From assembly GCF_036178145.1 (NCBI RefSeq), contig NZ_CP108067.1:496001-560000 (forward strand): a DNA stretch of 64,000 bases. The letters are read 5' to 3'. The DNA comes from Streptomyces sp. NBC_00273 (lineage in GTDB: Bacteria; Actinomycetota; Actinomycetes; Streptomycetales; Streptomycetaceae). This document shows positions 1 through 26,609 of the stretch, piece after piece (positions within the stretch are counted from its first letter, which is position 1; each line of letters opens with the position of its first letter). Made by a program: the position numbers and the translations under genes. Below the pieces are notes generated by a model, which saw nothing but the letters and a program-made list of their open reading frames with translations, had not been told where the DNA came from and ran no database searches.

Positions 1-16871
<16,871 letters not shown>

Positions 16872-16876
16872 TGGAA

Positions 16877-16883
16877 CCTCACC
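16877..16883 (-). promoter_or_regulatory. Ribosome binding site of PKS-5
   Basis: GGTGAGG five bases upstream of the ATG at 16871. It lies between that ATG and an in-frame ATG at 16886, favouring the downstream start. Confidence 0.6.
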
Positions 16884-16934
16884 CATGTTCGTCACAAACC
16901 CTTGCGCTGCTACTGCCTGCTGTCCGCTGTGCTG

Positions 16935-19900
16935 CTAGATACCGAGCTCGTTCTCGATGAAGTCGAAGAGCTCGTCGGTCGTGGCTTCCTGGAGCTTCTC
17001 GGCCACGGCCCCGCTGCTCGAAGGGGCTTGCGGTTCACCCCATTTCGCGAGGAGGGCCTGCAGGCGCGAGGCGATGTCGGCCCGCGTCTCCCCGTCCGGT
17101 TCGAGGACGGACAGCGTGGATTCGAGCTTTTCCAGTTCCGCGATGCCGGGCGCGGCCGCGGTGCTGCCGTCCTGGACGATCTCGGCGCGCAGGAACTCGG
17201 CCAGGACCGCGGGGGTCGGGTGGTCGAAGACCAGCGTCGCCGGGAGCTTCAGCCCGGTGGCCGCGTTCAGGCGGTTGCGGAGCTCCAGCGCGATCAGGGA
17301 GTCGAAGCCGAGCTCCTTGAACGCGCGGCCCGCGCCCACCTCGTCGGTGGTGGGGTGCCCGAGCGCGGTCGCCGCGTGCGAGCGAACCAGTTCCAGTACG
17401 GCCAGGGCCTGTTCGGCCTGCGGCATCACCGACAGCCGTCGGCGCAGCGCCTCGGCCGGGGAACCCTCGCCGCCCGCCTCACCGGCGGCCGGGGCGGCCT
17501 GCGCGAGCCGCCGCACCTCGGGCAGGTCCGCGAGGAACGGGCTGGGCCGTACCGCGGTGTAGCCCGGCGTGAACCGCTCCCACTGGATGTCGGCGACGGC
17601 TACGGCCGGCTCGGCGTGGTCGAGGGCCTGCTGGAGCGCCCGGATCGCGGCGCGCGGCGCCATGGCCGGCACGCCGCCGCGGTCGAGCCGCTCCCCGATG
17701 GCGCCGCCCGCGGCCAGTCCGCTGTCACCCCACCGGCCCCAGGCCACCGAGGTCGCGGGCAGGCCGTCGGCGTGCCGCTGTTCGGCGAGGGCGTCCAGGT
17801 AGGAGTTGGCGGCCGCGTAGTTGCCCTGCCCGGCGTCGCCGAGGGTGCCGGCGACTCCGGAGAAGAGCACGAACGCGGACAGGTCGAGGTCGCGGGTCAG
17901 TTCGTGGAGGGTGAGCGCCGCGTCCGCCTTGGGGGCGAGCACGGTCGCGAACCGCTCGGGGGTCAGCCCGTCGATGACCCCGTCGTCGAGGACACCGGCG
18001 GTGTGCACGACGGCGGTCAGCGGCCGGTCGGCGGGGACGGAGGCCAGGAGGGCCGCTACCGCGTCCCGGTCGGCCATGTCGCAGGCGGCGAGCGTGACCT
18101 GGGCGCCAAGGGCCGTCAGTTCGTCGCGCAGCCCGTCCGCGCCGGGCGCGTCGGCCCCGCGGCGGCTGGTCAGGATCAGGTGCTCGGCACCGCTCGAAGC
18201 GAGCCAGCGGGCCACGTGCGCGCCGAGCGCGCCCGTGCCGCCGGTCACCAACGTGGTCCCGGCCGGACGCCACTCGGGCGCGGCCGGCGCGTCGGCGAGC
18301 GGGGCGTGCACCAGCCGCCGGCCGAACAGACCGGAGGCGCGGAGCGCCACCTGGTCCTCGGAGCCGTCACCGGCCAGTACGCCCACGAGCCGTTCGAGGG
18401 TCCGGTCGTCGGCCTGCGCGGGCAGGTCGAGCAGACCCCCCCAGCGGTCGGGGAATTCCAGCGCGGCGGTGCGGCCGAAGCCCCACAGGAGGGCCTGCGC
18501 CGGATCCTGGAGCCGCTCGGAGCGGGAGACGGACACGGCGCCGCGGGTGACGCACCACAAGGGCGCGGCGACGTCGGCGTCCCCGAGGGCCTGGACGAGC
18601 GCGGCGGTGCCGAGGAGCCCGCCGTGCGTGCGCAGCGCGGCCCCTTGGTCGCCGAGGGCGAGGAGGGACAGCACCCCGGCGGGGGCGGTCGCCCCGTCCG
18701 TGGCGGCCTTCAGGGCGGCGGTCAGCGCGTCCCGGCCGGCCGCGTCGGCGGCCACGGTGACGGTACGGACCTCCGCGCCGCGGCCGGCGAGCGTACGAAG
18801 GACAGCGGCGGCCGTGTCACCGGCCGGGCCGGAGACCGCCTCGGGCGCGACGACCAGCCAGGTGCCGGAGAGCCGGGTGCTGGCGGCTTCGGCGAGGGCC
18901 TTCCAGGTGACCCGGTAGCGCCAGCCGTCGACCGTGGACTGCTCGCGGCTCTGCCTCCGCCACGAGGAGAGCGCGGGGAGCAGGGCGGTCAGGGGCTGGT
19001 CGCCCTCGATCCGCAGTTCGGCGGTGAGCGCGGCGAGGTCCTCGCGTTCGACGGCGTCCCAGAAGCGGGCGTCGATCACGCTCTCGCCGGTCAGCTCACC
19101 GGCTTCGACCGGCGCGGCCTCGGGCCAGAACCGCTGCGCCTGGAAAGCGTAGGTGGGGAGGTCCACGCGCTGAGCGCCGGTGCCCGCGAAGACGGCGTCC
19201 CAGTCCACGGCCACGCCACGGACGTAGGCCTCGCCGAGGGAGAGCCAGAAACGCTCCAGGCCGCCTTCATTGCGGCGCAGGGAGCCCAGGATCGCGGCTT
19301 CGCGGCCGGCGTCCTCGACGGTCTCCTGCATGCCGACCGTCAACACCGGATGCGGACTCGACTCGATAAACACACCGAAGCCCTGCTCGAGGAGGGTGCG
19401 GGTGGCCTGCTCCAGCTCGACGGTCTGACGCAGGTTGCGGAACCAGTAACCGGCATCCAGCTCGGTACCACTAACCCACTCCCCGGTGACCGTGGAGAGG
19501 AACGGAACCTCCGCGGCCTGGGGGACGATCGGGGCGAGGAGAGTGTCGAGCTCCTCGCGGAGGAGCTCCACCTGGGCGGAGTGGGAGGCGTAGTCCACGG
19601 CAATCCGCTTGGCACGAACACCATCCGCCTCACAAGAGGCCAGAAGCTCCTCCAGGGCCTGGACCTCACCCGACACCACGACCGAGGAGGGACCGTTGAC
19701 GGCCGCGACGGAGATCCGCTCCTCACCCCACGGTGCGATCCGCTCACGCACCTCCTTCGCCGGCAGCGGAACGGACACCATGCCGCCCAGACCCGCCAGC
19801 ACACGGCCGATCGCCTGACTCCGCAGAGCCACCACACGCGCCGCATCCTCCAGGGACAGGATCCCGGCCACACACGCCGCCGCGATCTCACCCTGCGAAT

Positions 19901-22900
19901 GCCCGATCACCGCACCTGGACGCACACCCGCCGCACGCCACACCTCGGCGAGGGACACCATCACCGCGAACAGCGCGGGCTGTACGACATCCACCCGGTC
20001 GAGCGAGGGCGCGCCATCGGCGCCCCGGAGCACATCCACCAACGACCAGTCGGTAAAGGGCTCCAGCGCCTTCGCACACTCATCCACCCGGGCAGCAAAC
20101 ACGGGTGAAGCGTCCAACAGCGCCACCGCCATGCCCACCCATTGCGACCCCTGTCCGGGGAACACGAACGCGGTCTTGCCCCCGATGACCGACCCCTGGA
20201 CGAGCTGGGGTGCGGTGCCTCCGGCGGCCAGGGCGGCCAGGCCCACGAGGTGTTCCTCGGGTTCCCGGCCGATCAGTACCGCGCGCCGGTCGTGCGCCGT
20301 ACGGGTGGTGGCCAGCGAGTGGCCGACATCGACGCTTCGCAGGTCGGGGCGGGTGGAGAGGTGGTTCAGCAGGCGTTCCGCCTGGCCGCGCAGCGCCTTC
20401 TCGGTCTTGGCCGTCAGCGGCCATGGCAGCGGGGTCCGCCGGTCGGAACCGGGGTCCTGCGGGGTCGTCGCGGTCAGTAGGGGGTGGGGGGTCGACGACG
20501 CAGGGGTCCCCGGCTCGTCGGACCCCTGTTCCGCGGGGGCCTGCTCGATGATGGCATGGGCGTTGGTCCCGCTGAACCCGAACGACGACACTCCCGCGCG
20601 CCAGGGCCGGCCACCGGTCTCGGGCCAGGCCCGTTGTTCGGTCAGCAGGGCGACCTCGCCCGCGCTCCAGTCCACGTGCGGGGTCGGCTCGGCGATGTGG
20701 ATGCTCTGCGGCAGCACGCCGTGCTGCATGGCCAGCACCATCTTCATCACACCGGCGACACCGGCGGCAGCCTGGGCGTGGCCGATGTTGGACTTGACGG
20801 AGCCGAGCAGCAGCGGCCGGTCCGCCGGGCGGTCCTGGCCGTAGGTCGCCAGCAGCGCCTGCGCCTCGATCGGGTCGCCCAGGGTCGTACCCGTGCCGTG
20901 CGCCTCCACGACGTCCACCTCGGCCGTCGTCAGACGGGCGTTGGCCAGGGCCTGGCGGATCACGCGCTGCTGGGAGGGGCCGTTCGGCGCGGTCAGGCCG
21001 TTGCTCGCACCGTCTTGGTTGATCGCCGTACCCCGGACCACGGCCAGCACCGGGTGGCCGTTGCGCCGCGCGTCCGACAGCCGCTCCACGAGCAGCATGC
21101 CGACGCCCTCGGCCGGGCTGAAGCCGTCCGCGTCGGCGGAGAACGCCTTGCAGCGGCCGTCGGTGGACAGTCCGCGCTGGCGACTGAACTCGATGAAGGT
21201 GCCAGGCGTGGACATGACCGTCACACCGCCGGCCAGGGCCATGGAGCACTCGCCGCTGCGCAGCGCCTGCACCGCGAGGTGCAGGGCGACCAGCGAGGCC
21301 GAGCAAGCCGTGTCGACGGTGACCGCCGGGCCCTCCAGGCCGAAGGTGTACGAGAGCCGGCCGGAGACGACACTGCCGGCGCTGCCGGTGGCCAGGTGGC
21401 CTTCGAGGCCGTCAGCGGCGCCCCGTACGAGGTGGGAGTAGTCGGAGCCGTTGGTTCCGACGAACACGCCGGACTGGCTGCCGCGGAGGGTCTGCGGGTC
21501 GATCCCGGCCCGCTCGAAGACCTCCCACGTGGTCTCCAGCAGCAGCCGCTGCTGCGGGTCCATGGCGAGCGCCTCGCGCGGGGAGATCCCGAAGAACGCC
21601 GGGTCGAACGCGGCCGCGTCGGAGAGGAACCCGCCCTCGCGGGTGTAGGACGTGCCCTGCGCGTTGGGGTCGGGGTCGTACAGCGCCTCGACGTCCCAGC
21701 CGCGGTCGGCGGGGAACTGCGAAAGGGCGTCACCGCCGGAGGCGAGCAGCTGCCACAGCTCCTCGGGGCTTCGGACGCCGCCGGGGAAGCGGCAGCTCAT
21801 CGCGACGACGGCGATCGGCTCGGCGTCGGACACGGAGGCGGAGGCCGCCGGTACGGGCGTGGCGCCGGCCGCGCCCTGCCCGGCGAGCTCGGCCCGCAGG
21901 TGGCGGGCGAGGACGGTGGGCGTCGGGTAGTCGAAGACGAGGGTGGGCGGCAGCTTGAGGCCGGCGGCGGCGTTCAGGCGGTTGCGCAGCTCGACGGAGG
22001 TGAGGGAGTCGAAGCCCAGCTCCTTGAACGCCCGGCCGGCCTCGACGGCGTCGGGCCCGGCGTAGCCGAGGACGGCGGCGACGGCCGTACGGACCAGCTC
22101 CAGCAGCAGCCGTTCCTGCTCGGCCTCGGGCTGCCCGGCGAGCTGCCGGGTGAGCACGGCGGCGCTGCCGCTGTCCTCGGACGCGTCGGTACGGGCGTGC
22201 TCCATGGCCTGTAGCGCCTCGGGCAGGTCGTGCAGCAGCGGCCGGGCGCGGCCTGAGGTGAAGGCCAGGACGAACCGCTTCCACTCCATGTCCGCGACGG
22301 TCAGGGTGGTCTCGTCGCGGTCCAGGGCGTGCTGGAGCGCGCTGACGGCCCGCTCGGGGGCCATCTCGATGACGCCGTGGCGGCGCATCCGGTCGCCGAC
22401 GGCGCCTTCGGCCATGCCTCCGTCACCCCACGGGCCCCAGGCGAGGGAGGTGGCGGGCAGCCCGGCGGCGCGCCGGTACTCGGCGAAGGCGTCGAGGAAC
22501 GCGTTGCCCGGCGCGTAGTTGCCCTGGCCGGGGGCGCCGAACGTGGCGGCGAAGGAGGAGAAGAGGACGAACGCGGACAGGTCGAGGTCGCGGGTCAGCT
22601 CGTGCAGGTGCAGCGTGGCATCGACCTTGACCCGCAGGACCCGCTCGACCTGCTCGGGCGTGAGCGCCTCGATGACGCCGTCGTCGAGGACGGCGGCCGT
22701 GTGCACGACGGCGGTGAGCGGCTGGTCGGCGGGGACGGAGGCGAGGAGGTCGGCGAGGGCGTCGCGGTCGCTGACGTCGCAGGCGGCGAGCGTGACCCGG
22801 GCGCCGAGGGCCGTCAGTTCGTCGCGCAGCCCGTCTGCGCCGGGCGCGTCGGCCCCGCGGCGGCTGGTCAGGATCAGGTGCTCGGCGCCGTTCGAAGCGA

Positions 22901-25900
22901 GCCAGCGGGCCACGTGCGCGCCGAGCGCGCCCGTACCGCCGGTCACCAGCGTCGTCCCGGCCGGACGCCACTCGCGCACCGCCGGGGTCTCGGCGAGCCC
23001 GGCTCGCACGAGACGTCGTACGAACAGGCCCGACGACCGGACAGCCACCTGGTCCTCGGCGGCGTCCCCGGCCAGCACGCCGACGAGTCGTCCGAGCGCG
23101 CGGGCGTCGGCCTGCGCGGGCAGGTCGACGAGACCGCCCCAGCGCTCGCCGTGCTCCAGGGCCGTGACGCGGCCGAGTCCCCAGATCGGGGCCTGCGCGG
23201 GATCGGCCTGCTGCTCGGAACGGCCCACGGAGACCGCCCCACGGGTGACGCACCAGAGCGGGGCGGCGACGTCGGCGTCACCGAGGGCCTGGACGAGGGA
23301 GAGGGTGGCGATGACCCCGGCGGGCGCGGCCGAGCCGATCGGCTCCGCTTCGTCCCCGGCGGGGGTCAGGAGGGACAGCACACCCGATGCGGCGGGTCCG
23401 TCGGCGAGCGCCTCACGGATCCGCTCGACCAGTTCGGCACGTGCGTCGTGGGTACGGGGAACCGCGATCCGCCGTACGTCGGCGCCGTGTTCGGCGAGCG
23501 CGCGCACGACGGCGTCGGCCCCCTCACCGGCCTCGGGGACCGCGACGAGCCAGGTGCCGGTGAGACGGGTGGCGGCGGGCTCGGGAGCCGGCTTCCAGGT
23601 GATCCGGTAGCGCCAGCCGTCGACCGTGGAGCGCTCCTGCCGCCGGCGCCGCCAGGAGGACAGCGCGGGCAGGAGGGCGGTGAGCGTCTCGTCCCCTGAG
23701 ATGGCCAGCTCGGCGGTGAGGGCGGCCACGTCCTGGCGCTCCACGGCTTCCCAGAAGTGGGCGTCGGCGGCGTCGGACGAGGACATGGCGGGCCCGGCGT
23801 CCGGGGCGGTACCGGACTCCAGCCAGAAGTGCTCCTGTTGGAAGGCGTAGGTGGGGAGGTCGAGGCGCTGAGCGCCGGTGTCGGCGAAGACGGCGTCCCA
23901 GTCCACGGCCACACCACGGACATACGCCTCCCCCAGGGAGAGCCAGAAACGCTCCAGGCCACCTTCGTTACGCCGCAGGGAACCCAGGATCGCGGCCTCA
24001 CGGCCCGCGTCCTCGACAGTCTCCTGCATGCCGACCGTCAACACCGGATGCGGACTCGACTCGATAAACACACCGAAGCCCTGCTCGAGGAGGGTGCGGG
24101 TGGCCTGCTCCAGCTCGACGGTCTGACGCAGGTTGCGGAACCAGTAACCGGCATCCAGCTCGGTACCGCTGACCCACTCCCCCGTCACCGTCGACAAGAA
24201 CGGAACCTCAGCCGCCCGCGGGACGATCGGGGCGAGGAGAGTGTCGAGCTCCTCACGGAGCAGCTCCACCTGAGCGGAGTGCGAGGCATAGTCCACGGCA
24301 ATCCGCTTGGCACGAACACCATCCGCCTCACAGGAAGCAAGCAGCTCGTCCAGGGCCTGGACCTCACCCGACACCACGACCGAGGAGGGACCGTTGACGG
24401 CCGCGACGGAGATCCGCTCCTCACCCCACGACGCGATCCGCTCACGCACCTCCTTCGCCGGCAGCGGCACCGACACCATGCCGCCCAGACCCGCCAGCAC
24501 ACGGCCGATCACCTGACTCCGCAGAGCCACCACACGCGCCGCATCCTCCAGAGACAGGATCCCGGCCACACACGCCGCCGCGATCTCACCCTGCGAATGC
24601 CCGATCACCGCACCCGGACGCACACCCGCCGCACGCCACACCTCCGCCAACGACACCATCACCGCGAACAGCGCCGGCTGCACCACATCCACCCGATCAA
24701 GGGAAGGCGCACCCTCGACACCACGCAGAACGTCGGTCAACGACCAGTCGGTGAAAGGCTCCAGCGCCTTCGCACACTCCCCCACCCGGGCAGCAAACAC
24801 CGGCGACGACTCCAGCAGGCCCACCGCCATGCCCAGCCACTGCGAGCCCTGACCCGGGAACACGAACGCCGTCTTGCCACCGACGACCGACCCCGACACC
24901 ACACCAGCCGCCATCGAACCCGACGCCACCGCCGCCACACCAGCCGCGTGATCACCCAGCACCACCGCCCGGTGATCCAACCCCGCACGCGTCGACGCCA
25001 ACGACCAACCCACATCCACCGGATCCACACCCGGCACACCCGCCAGCCAACCAACGAGCCGCTCCGCCTGCCCCCGCAATGCCCCCGCACTCTTACCCGA
25101 CAGCACCCACGGCACCACCGGCATCCCATGGCGAACGTCGGCCTCAGCCGCATCCGCGACCGCCTCCGGCGCCTGCTCCACGATCACATGCGCGTTCGTC
25201 CCGCTGAACCCGAACGACGACACACCCGCACGACGCGGGGCACCGGTTCGCGGCCAGGGCAGGTTCTCGCCGATCAGGGAGACGGCGCCCGCCTCCCAGT
25301 CCACGTGCGGGGTCGGCTCGTCGAGGTGGAGGGTCTTCGGTACGACGCCGTGCCGCATCGCCTCGACCATCTTGATGATGCTCGCGACACCGGCGGCGGC
25401 TTGCGTGTGGCCGATGTTGGACTTGATGGAGCCGAGCAGCAGCGGCCGGTCCGCCGGCCGGTCCTGCCCGTAGGTGGCCAGGAGCGCCTGCGCCTCGATC
25501 GGGTCGCCCAGGGTCGTACCCGTGCCGTGCGCCTCCACGACGTCCACCTCGGCCGTCGTCAGACGGGCGTTGGTGAGCGCCTGGTGGATGACGCGCTGCT
25601 GGGACGGCCCGTTGGGTGCGGTCAGGCCGTTGCTCGCGCCGTCCTGGTTGATCGCGGACCCGCGGATCACTGCCAGCACCGGGTGCCCGTTGCGCTGGGC
25701 GTCCGACAGCCGCTCCACCAGGAGCATGCCGACGCCCTCGCCCCAGCCGGTGCCGTCGGCGGCTGCGGCGAAGGGCTTGCAGCGGCCGTCGGCGGCGAGC
25801 CCGCGCTGGCGGCTGAACTCGGTGAAGGTGGCCGGGGTCGCCATCACGGTGACACCGCCGGCGAGGGCCATGGTGCACTCCCCCGCCCGCAGGGCCTGCA

Positions 25901-26549
25901 CGGCCAGGTGCAGGGTGACCAGGGAGGAGGAGCAGGCGGTGTCGACGGTGACGGCCGGGCCTTCGAGGCCGAAGGTGTACGCGACGCGGCCGGAGGCGAT
26001 GCTGCCGGAGCTGCCGGTGCCGAGGAAGCCCTCGACGCCCTCGGGGACCGAGTCCAGGCGGGCGGTGTAGTCGTGGTACATCACGCCGGCGAAGACGGCG
26101 GTCCGGCTGCCGCGCAGGGACGTCGGGTCGATGCCGGCCCGCTCGAACGCCTCCCAGGAGGTCTCCAGCAGGAGCCGCTGGTGCGGGTCCATGGCCAGGG
26201 CCTCGCGCGGGGAGATCCCGAAGGGGGCGGGGTCGAAGCGGGCGGCGTCGTAGAGGAATCCGCCCTCGCTGACGTAGCTGGATCCGGCGCTGTCGGGGTC
26301 GGCGTCGTAGAGCGACTCCACGTCCCAGCCGCGGTCGACGGGGAACCCGGAGATGGCGTCGTCGCCGTCGGCGACGAGCCGCCACAGGTCCTCGGGGGTG
26401 CGGACGCCGCCGGGGTAGCGGCAGCTCATCGCGACGATCGCGACGGGTTCCTGGTTCTGCTCCTCTACCTCGCGCAACCGCCTGCGGGCCTGGCGCAGAT
26501 CGGCGGTCGCCCGCTTGAGGTAGTCGCGAAGCTTGTCCTCGTTCACCAT
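16935..26549 (-). CDS. PKS-4: two-module type I PKS (two methylmalonyl KR modules)
   Basis: 3204-residue synthase: docking helix ([18 protein letters not shown]), KS-AT-KR-ACP, KS-AT-KR-ACP, C-terminal docking (ending DELFDFIENELGI). Active residues: KS Cys206 and 1749; AT Ser652 and 2218 in GHSQGE; YASH at 754-757 and from 2320, with RVDVVQ upstream of each AT Ser (methylmalonyl); KR Tyr1345 and 2911; ACP Ser1515 and 3084. The second KR has Gly2898 where the catalytic Ser is expected. I chose the ATG at 26549 over the in-frame ATG at 26564. It has GGAG nine bases upstream, begins with the same MVNE as PKS-3, and places the KS Cys at residue 206 as in PKS-1 to PKS-3. The upstream ATG has no visible ribosome site. 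Stop is TAG. The pair resembles the second protein of nystatin-like polyene lines, which is a family comparison and not proof of position. Confidence 0.95.
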   Translation of the reverse strand: MVNEDKLRDYLKRATADLRQARRRLREVEEQNQEPVAIVAMSCRYPGGVRTPEDLWRLVADGDDAISGFPVDRGWDVESLYDADPDSAGSSYVSEGGFLYDAARFDPAPFGISPREALAMDPHQRLLLETSWEAFERAGIDPTSLRGSRTAVFAGVMYHDYTARLDSVPEGVEGFLGTGSSGSIASGRVAYTFGLEGPAVTVDTACSSSLVTLHLAVQALRAGECTMALAGGVTVMATPATFTEFSRQRGLAADGRCKPFAAAADGTGWGEGVGMLLVERLSDAQRNGHPVLAVIRGSAINQDGASNGLTAPNGPSQQRVIHQALTNARLTTAEVDVVEAHGTGTTLGDPIEAQALLATYGQDRPADRPLLLGSIKSNIGHTQAAAGVASIIKMVEAMRHGVVPKTLHLDEPTPHVDWEAGAVSLIGENLPWPRTGAPRRAGVSSFGFSGTNAHVIVEQAPEAVADAAEADVRHGMPVVPWVLSGKSAGALRGQAERLVGWLAGVPGVDPVDVGWSLASTRAGLDHRAVVLGDHAAGVAAVASGSMAAGVVSGSVVGGKTAFVFPGQGSQWLGMAVGLLESSPVFAARVGECAKALEPFTDWSLTDVLRGVEGAPSLDRVDVVQPALFAVMVSLAEVWRAAGVRPGAVIGHSQGEIAAACVAGILSLEDAARVVALRSQVIGRVLAGLGGMVSVPLPAKEVRERIASWGEERISVAAVNGPSSVVVSGEVQALDELLASCEADGVRAKRIAVDYASHSAQVELLREELDTLLAPIVPRAAEVPFLSTVTGEWVSGTELDAGYWFRNLRQTVELEQATRTLLEQGFGVFIESSPHPVLTVGMQETVEDAGREAAILGSLRRNEGGLERFWLSLGEAYVRGVAVDWDAVFADTGAQRLDLPTYAFQQEHFWLESGTAPDAGPAMSSSDAADAHFWEAVERQDVAALTAELAISGDETLTALLPALSSWRRRRQERSTVDGWRYRITWKPAPEPAATRLTGTWLVAVPEAGEGADAVVRALAEHGADVRRIAVPRTHDARAELVERIREALADGPAASGVLSLLTPAGDEAEPIGSAAPAGVIATLSLVQALGDADVAAPLWCVTRGAVSVGRSEQQADPAQAPIWGLGRVTALEHGERWGGLVDLPAQADARALGRLVGVLAGDAAEDQVAVRSSGLFVRRLVRAGLAETPAVREWRPAGTTLVTGGTGALGAHVARWLASNGAEHLILTSRRGADAPGADGLRDELTALGARVTLAACDVSDRDALADLLASVPADQPLTAVVHTAAVLDDGVIEALTPEQVERVLRVKVDATLHLHELTRDLDLSAFVLFSSFAATFGAPGQGNYAPGNAFLDAFAEYRRAAGLPATSLAWGPWGDGGMAEGAVGDRMRRHGVIEMAPERAVSALQHALDRDETTLTVADMEWKRFVLAFTSGRARPLLHDLPEALQAMEHARTDASEDSGSAAVLTRQLAGQPEAEQERLLLELVRTAVAAVLGYAGPDAVEAGRAFKELGFDSLTSVELRNRLNAAAGLKLPPTLVFDYPTPTVLARHLRAELAGQGAAGATPVPAASASVSDAEPIAVVAMSCRFPGGVRSPEELWQLLASGGDALSQFPADRGWDVEALYDPDPNAQGTSYTREGGFLSDAAAFDPAFFGISPREALAMDPQQRLLLETTWEVFERAGIDPQTLRGSQSGVFVGTNGSDYSHLVRGAADGLEGHLATGSAGSVVSGRLSYTFGLEGPAVTVDTACSASLVALHLAVQALRSGECSMALAGGVTVMSTPGTFIEFSRQRGLSTDGRCKAFSADADGFSPAEGVGMLLVERLSDARRNGHPVLAVVRGTAINQDGASNGLTAPNGPSQQRVIRQALANARLTTAEVDVVEAHGTGTTLGDPIEAQALLATYGQDRPADRPLLLGSVKSNIGHAQAAAGVAGVMKMVLAMQHGVLPQSIHIAEPTPHVDWSAGEVALLTEQRAWPETGGRPWRAGVSSFGFSGTNAHAIIEQAPAEQGSDEPGTPASSTPHPLLTATTPQDPGSDRRTPLPWPLTAKTEKALRGQAERLLNHLSTRPDLRSVDVGHSLATTRTAHDRRAVLIGREPEEHLVGLAALAAGGTAPQLVQGSVIGGKTAFVFPGQGSQWVGMAVALLDASPVFAARVDECAKALEPFTDWSLVDVLRGADGAPSLDRVDVVQPALFAVMVSLAEVWRAAGVRPGAVIGHSQGEIAAACVAGILSLEDAARVVALRSQAIGRVLAGLGGMVSVPLPAKEVRERIAPWGEERISVAAVNGPSSVVVSGEVQALEELLASCEADGVRAKRIAVDYASHSAQVELLREELDTLLAPIVPQAAEVPFLSTVTGEWVSGTELDAGYWFRNLRQTVELEQATRTLLEQGFGVFIESSPHPVLTVGMQETVEDAGREAAILGSLRRNEGGLERFWLSLGEAYVRGVAVDWDAVFAGTGAQRVDLPTYAFQAQRFWPEAAPVEAGELTGESVIDARFWDAVEREDLAALTAELRIEGDQPLTALLPALSSWRRQSREQSTVDGWRYRVTWKALAEAASTRLSGTWLVVAPEAVSGPAGDTAAAVLRTLAGRGAEVRTVTVAADAAGRDALTAALKAATDGATAPAGVLSLLALGDQGAALRTHGGLLGTAALVQALGDADVAAPLWCVTRGAVSVSRSERLQDPAQALLWGFGRTAALEFPDRWGGLLDLPAQADDRTLERLVGVLAGDGSEDQVALRASGLFGRRLVHAPLADAPAAPEWRPAGTTLVTGGTGALGAHVARWLASSGAEHLILTSRRGADAPGADGLRDELTALGAQVTLAACDMADRDAVAALLASVPADRPLTAVVHTAGVLDDGVIDGLTPERFATVLAPKADAALTLHELTRDLDLSAFVLFSGVAGTLGDAGQGNYAAANSYLDALAEQRHADGLPATSVAWGRWGDSGLAAGGAIGERLDRGGVPAMAPRAAIRALQQALDHAEPAVAVADIQWERFTPGYTAVRPSPFLADLPEVRRLAQAAPAAGEAGGEGSPAEALRRRLSVMPQAEQALAVLELVRSHAATALGHPTTDEVGAGRAFKELGFDSLIALELRNRLNAATGLKLPATLVFDHPTPAVLAEFLRAEIVQDGSTAAAPGIAELEKLESTLSVLEPDGETRADIASRLQALLAKWGEPQAPSSSGAVAEKLQEATTDELFDFIENELGI
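17190..21830 (-). other. Module 9: KS-AT(methylmalonyl)-KR-ACP, KR with Ser-to-Gly
   Basis: Second module of PKS-4. KS has DTACSAS; AT has GQGSQWVGM, RVDVVQ, GHSQGE and YASH. KR has [11 protein letters not shown] and GNYAAAN (Tyr2911), but the stretch reads LFSGVAGTLG, placing Gly2898 thirteen residues before the Tyr, where short-chain reductases carry their catalytic Ser. A hydroxyl is likely, but weakened or absent reduction cannot be excluded. Confidence 0.87.
19061..20160 (-). repeat. Methylmalonyl AT repeat, copy in module 9
   Basis: The AT C-terminal half and post-AT linker (through [17 protein letters not shown]) match the module 1 copy closely. Upstream of about 20160 the KS-AT linker is unrelated in detail to the other two copies, marking the end of the shared block. 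Confidence 0.7.
21895..26450 (-). other. Module 8: KS-AT(methylmalonyl)-KR-ACP
   Basis: First module of PKS-4. AT shows [21 protein letters not shown] and YASH. KR has [17 protein letters not shown] and GNYAPGN (Tyr1345), so a B-type hydroxyl next to a methyl branch is expected. This KR is the closest relative in the window of the dead KR of module 1 and shows what that domain looked like when intact. Confidence 0.91.
23840..25229 (-). repeat. Methylmalonyl AT repeat, copy in module 8
   Basis: Covers the end of the KS-AT linker, the AT and the post-AT linker. The 5' half in gene sense (24545-25229) matches the module 1 copy almost base for base, including the linker [19 protein letters not shown]. 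Codons in this half often end in G or T, unlike the C-ending style around it. Confidence 0.75.
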
Positions 26550-26558
26550 GTGCGTGGG

Positions 26559-26562
26559 CTCC
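26559..26562 (-). promoter_or_regulatory. Ribosome binding site deciding the PKS-4 start
   Basis: GGAG nine bases upstream of the ATG at 26549. It overlaps the alternative upstream ATG at 26562-26564, which itself has no Shine-Dalgarno sequence. Confidence 0.6.
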
Positions 26563-26609
26563 ATGCCAGAGAGGCGGTCGTACGGGTCTGTCCGTGGGGT
26601 GTTCGGGTT

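Noticed and set aside
16872..16934. Possible promoter or terminator in the gap between PKS-4 and PKS-5
   Set aside because: Only 63 bases with CTG-rich low-complexity sequence and the PKS-5 ribosome site; no inverted repeat or promoter-like pair was seen.
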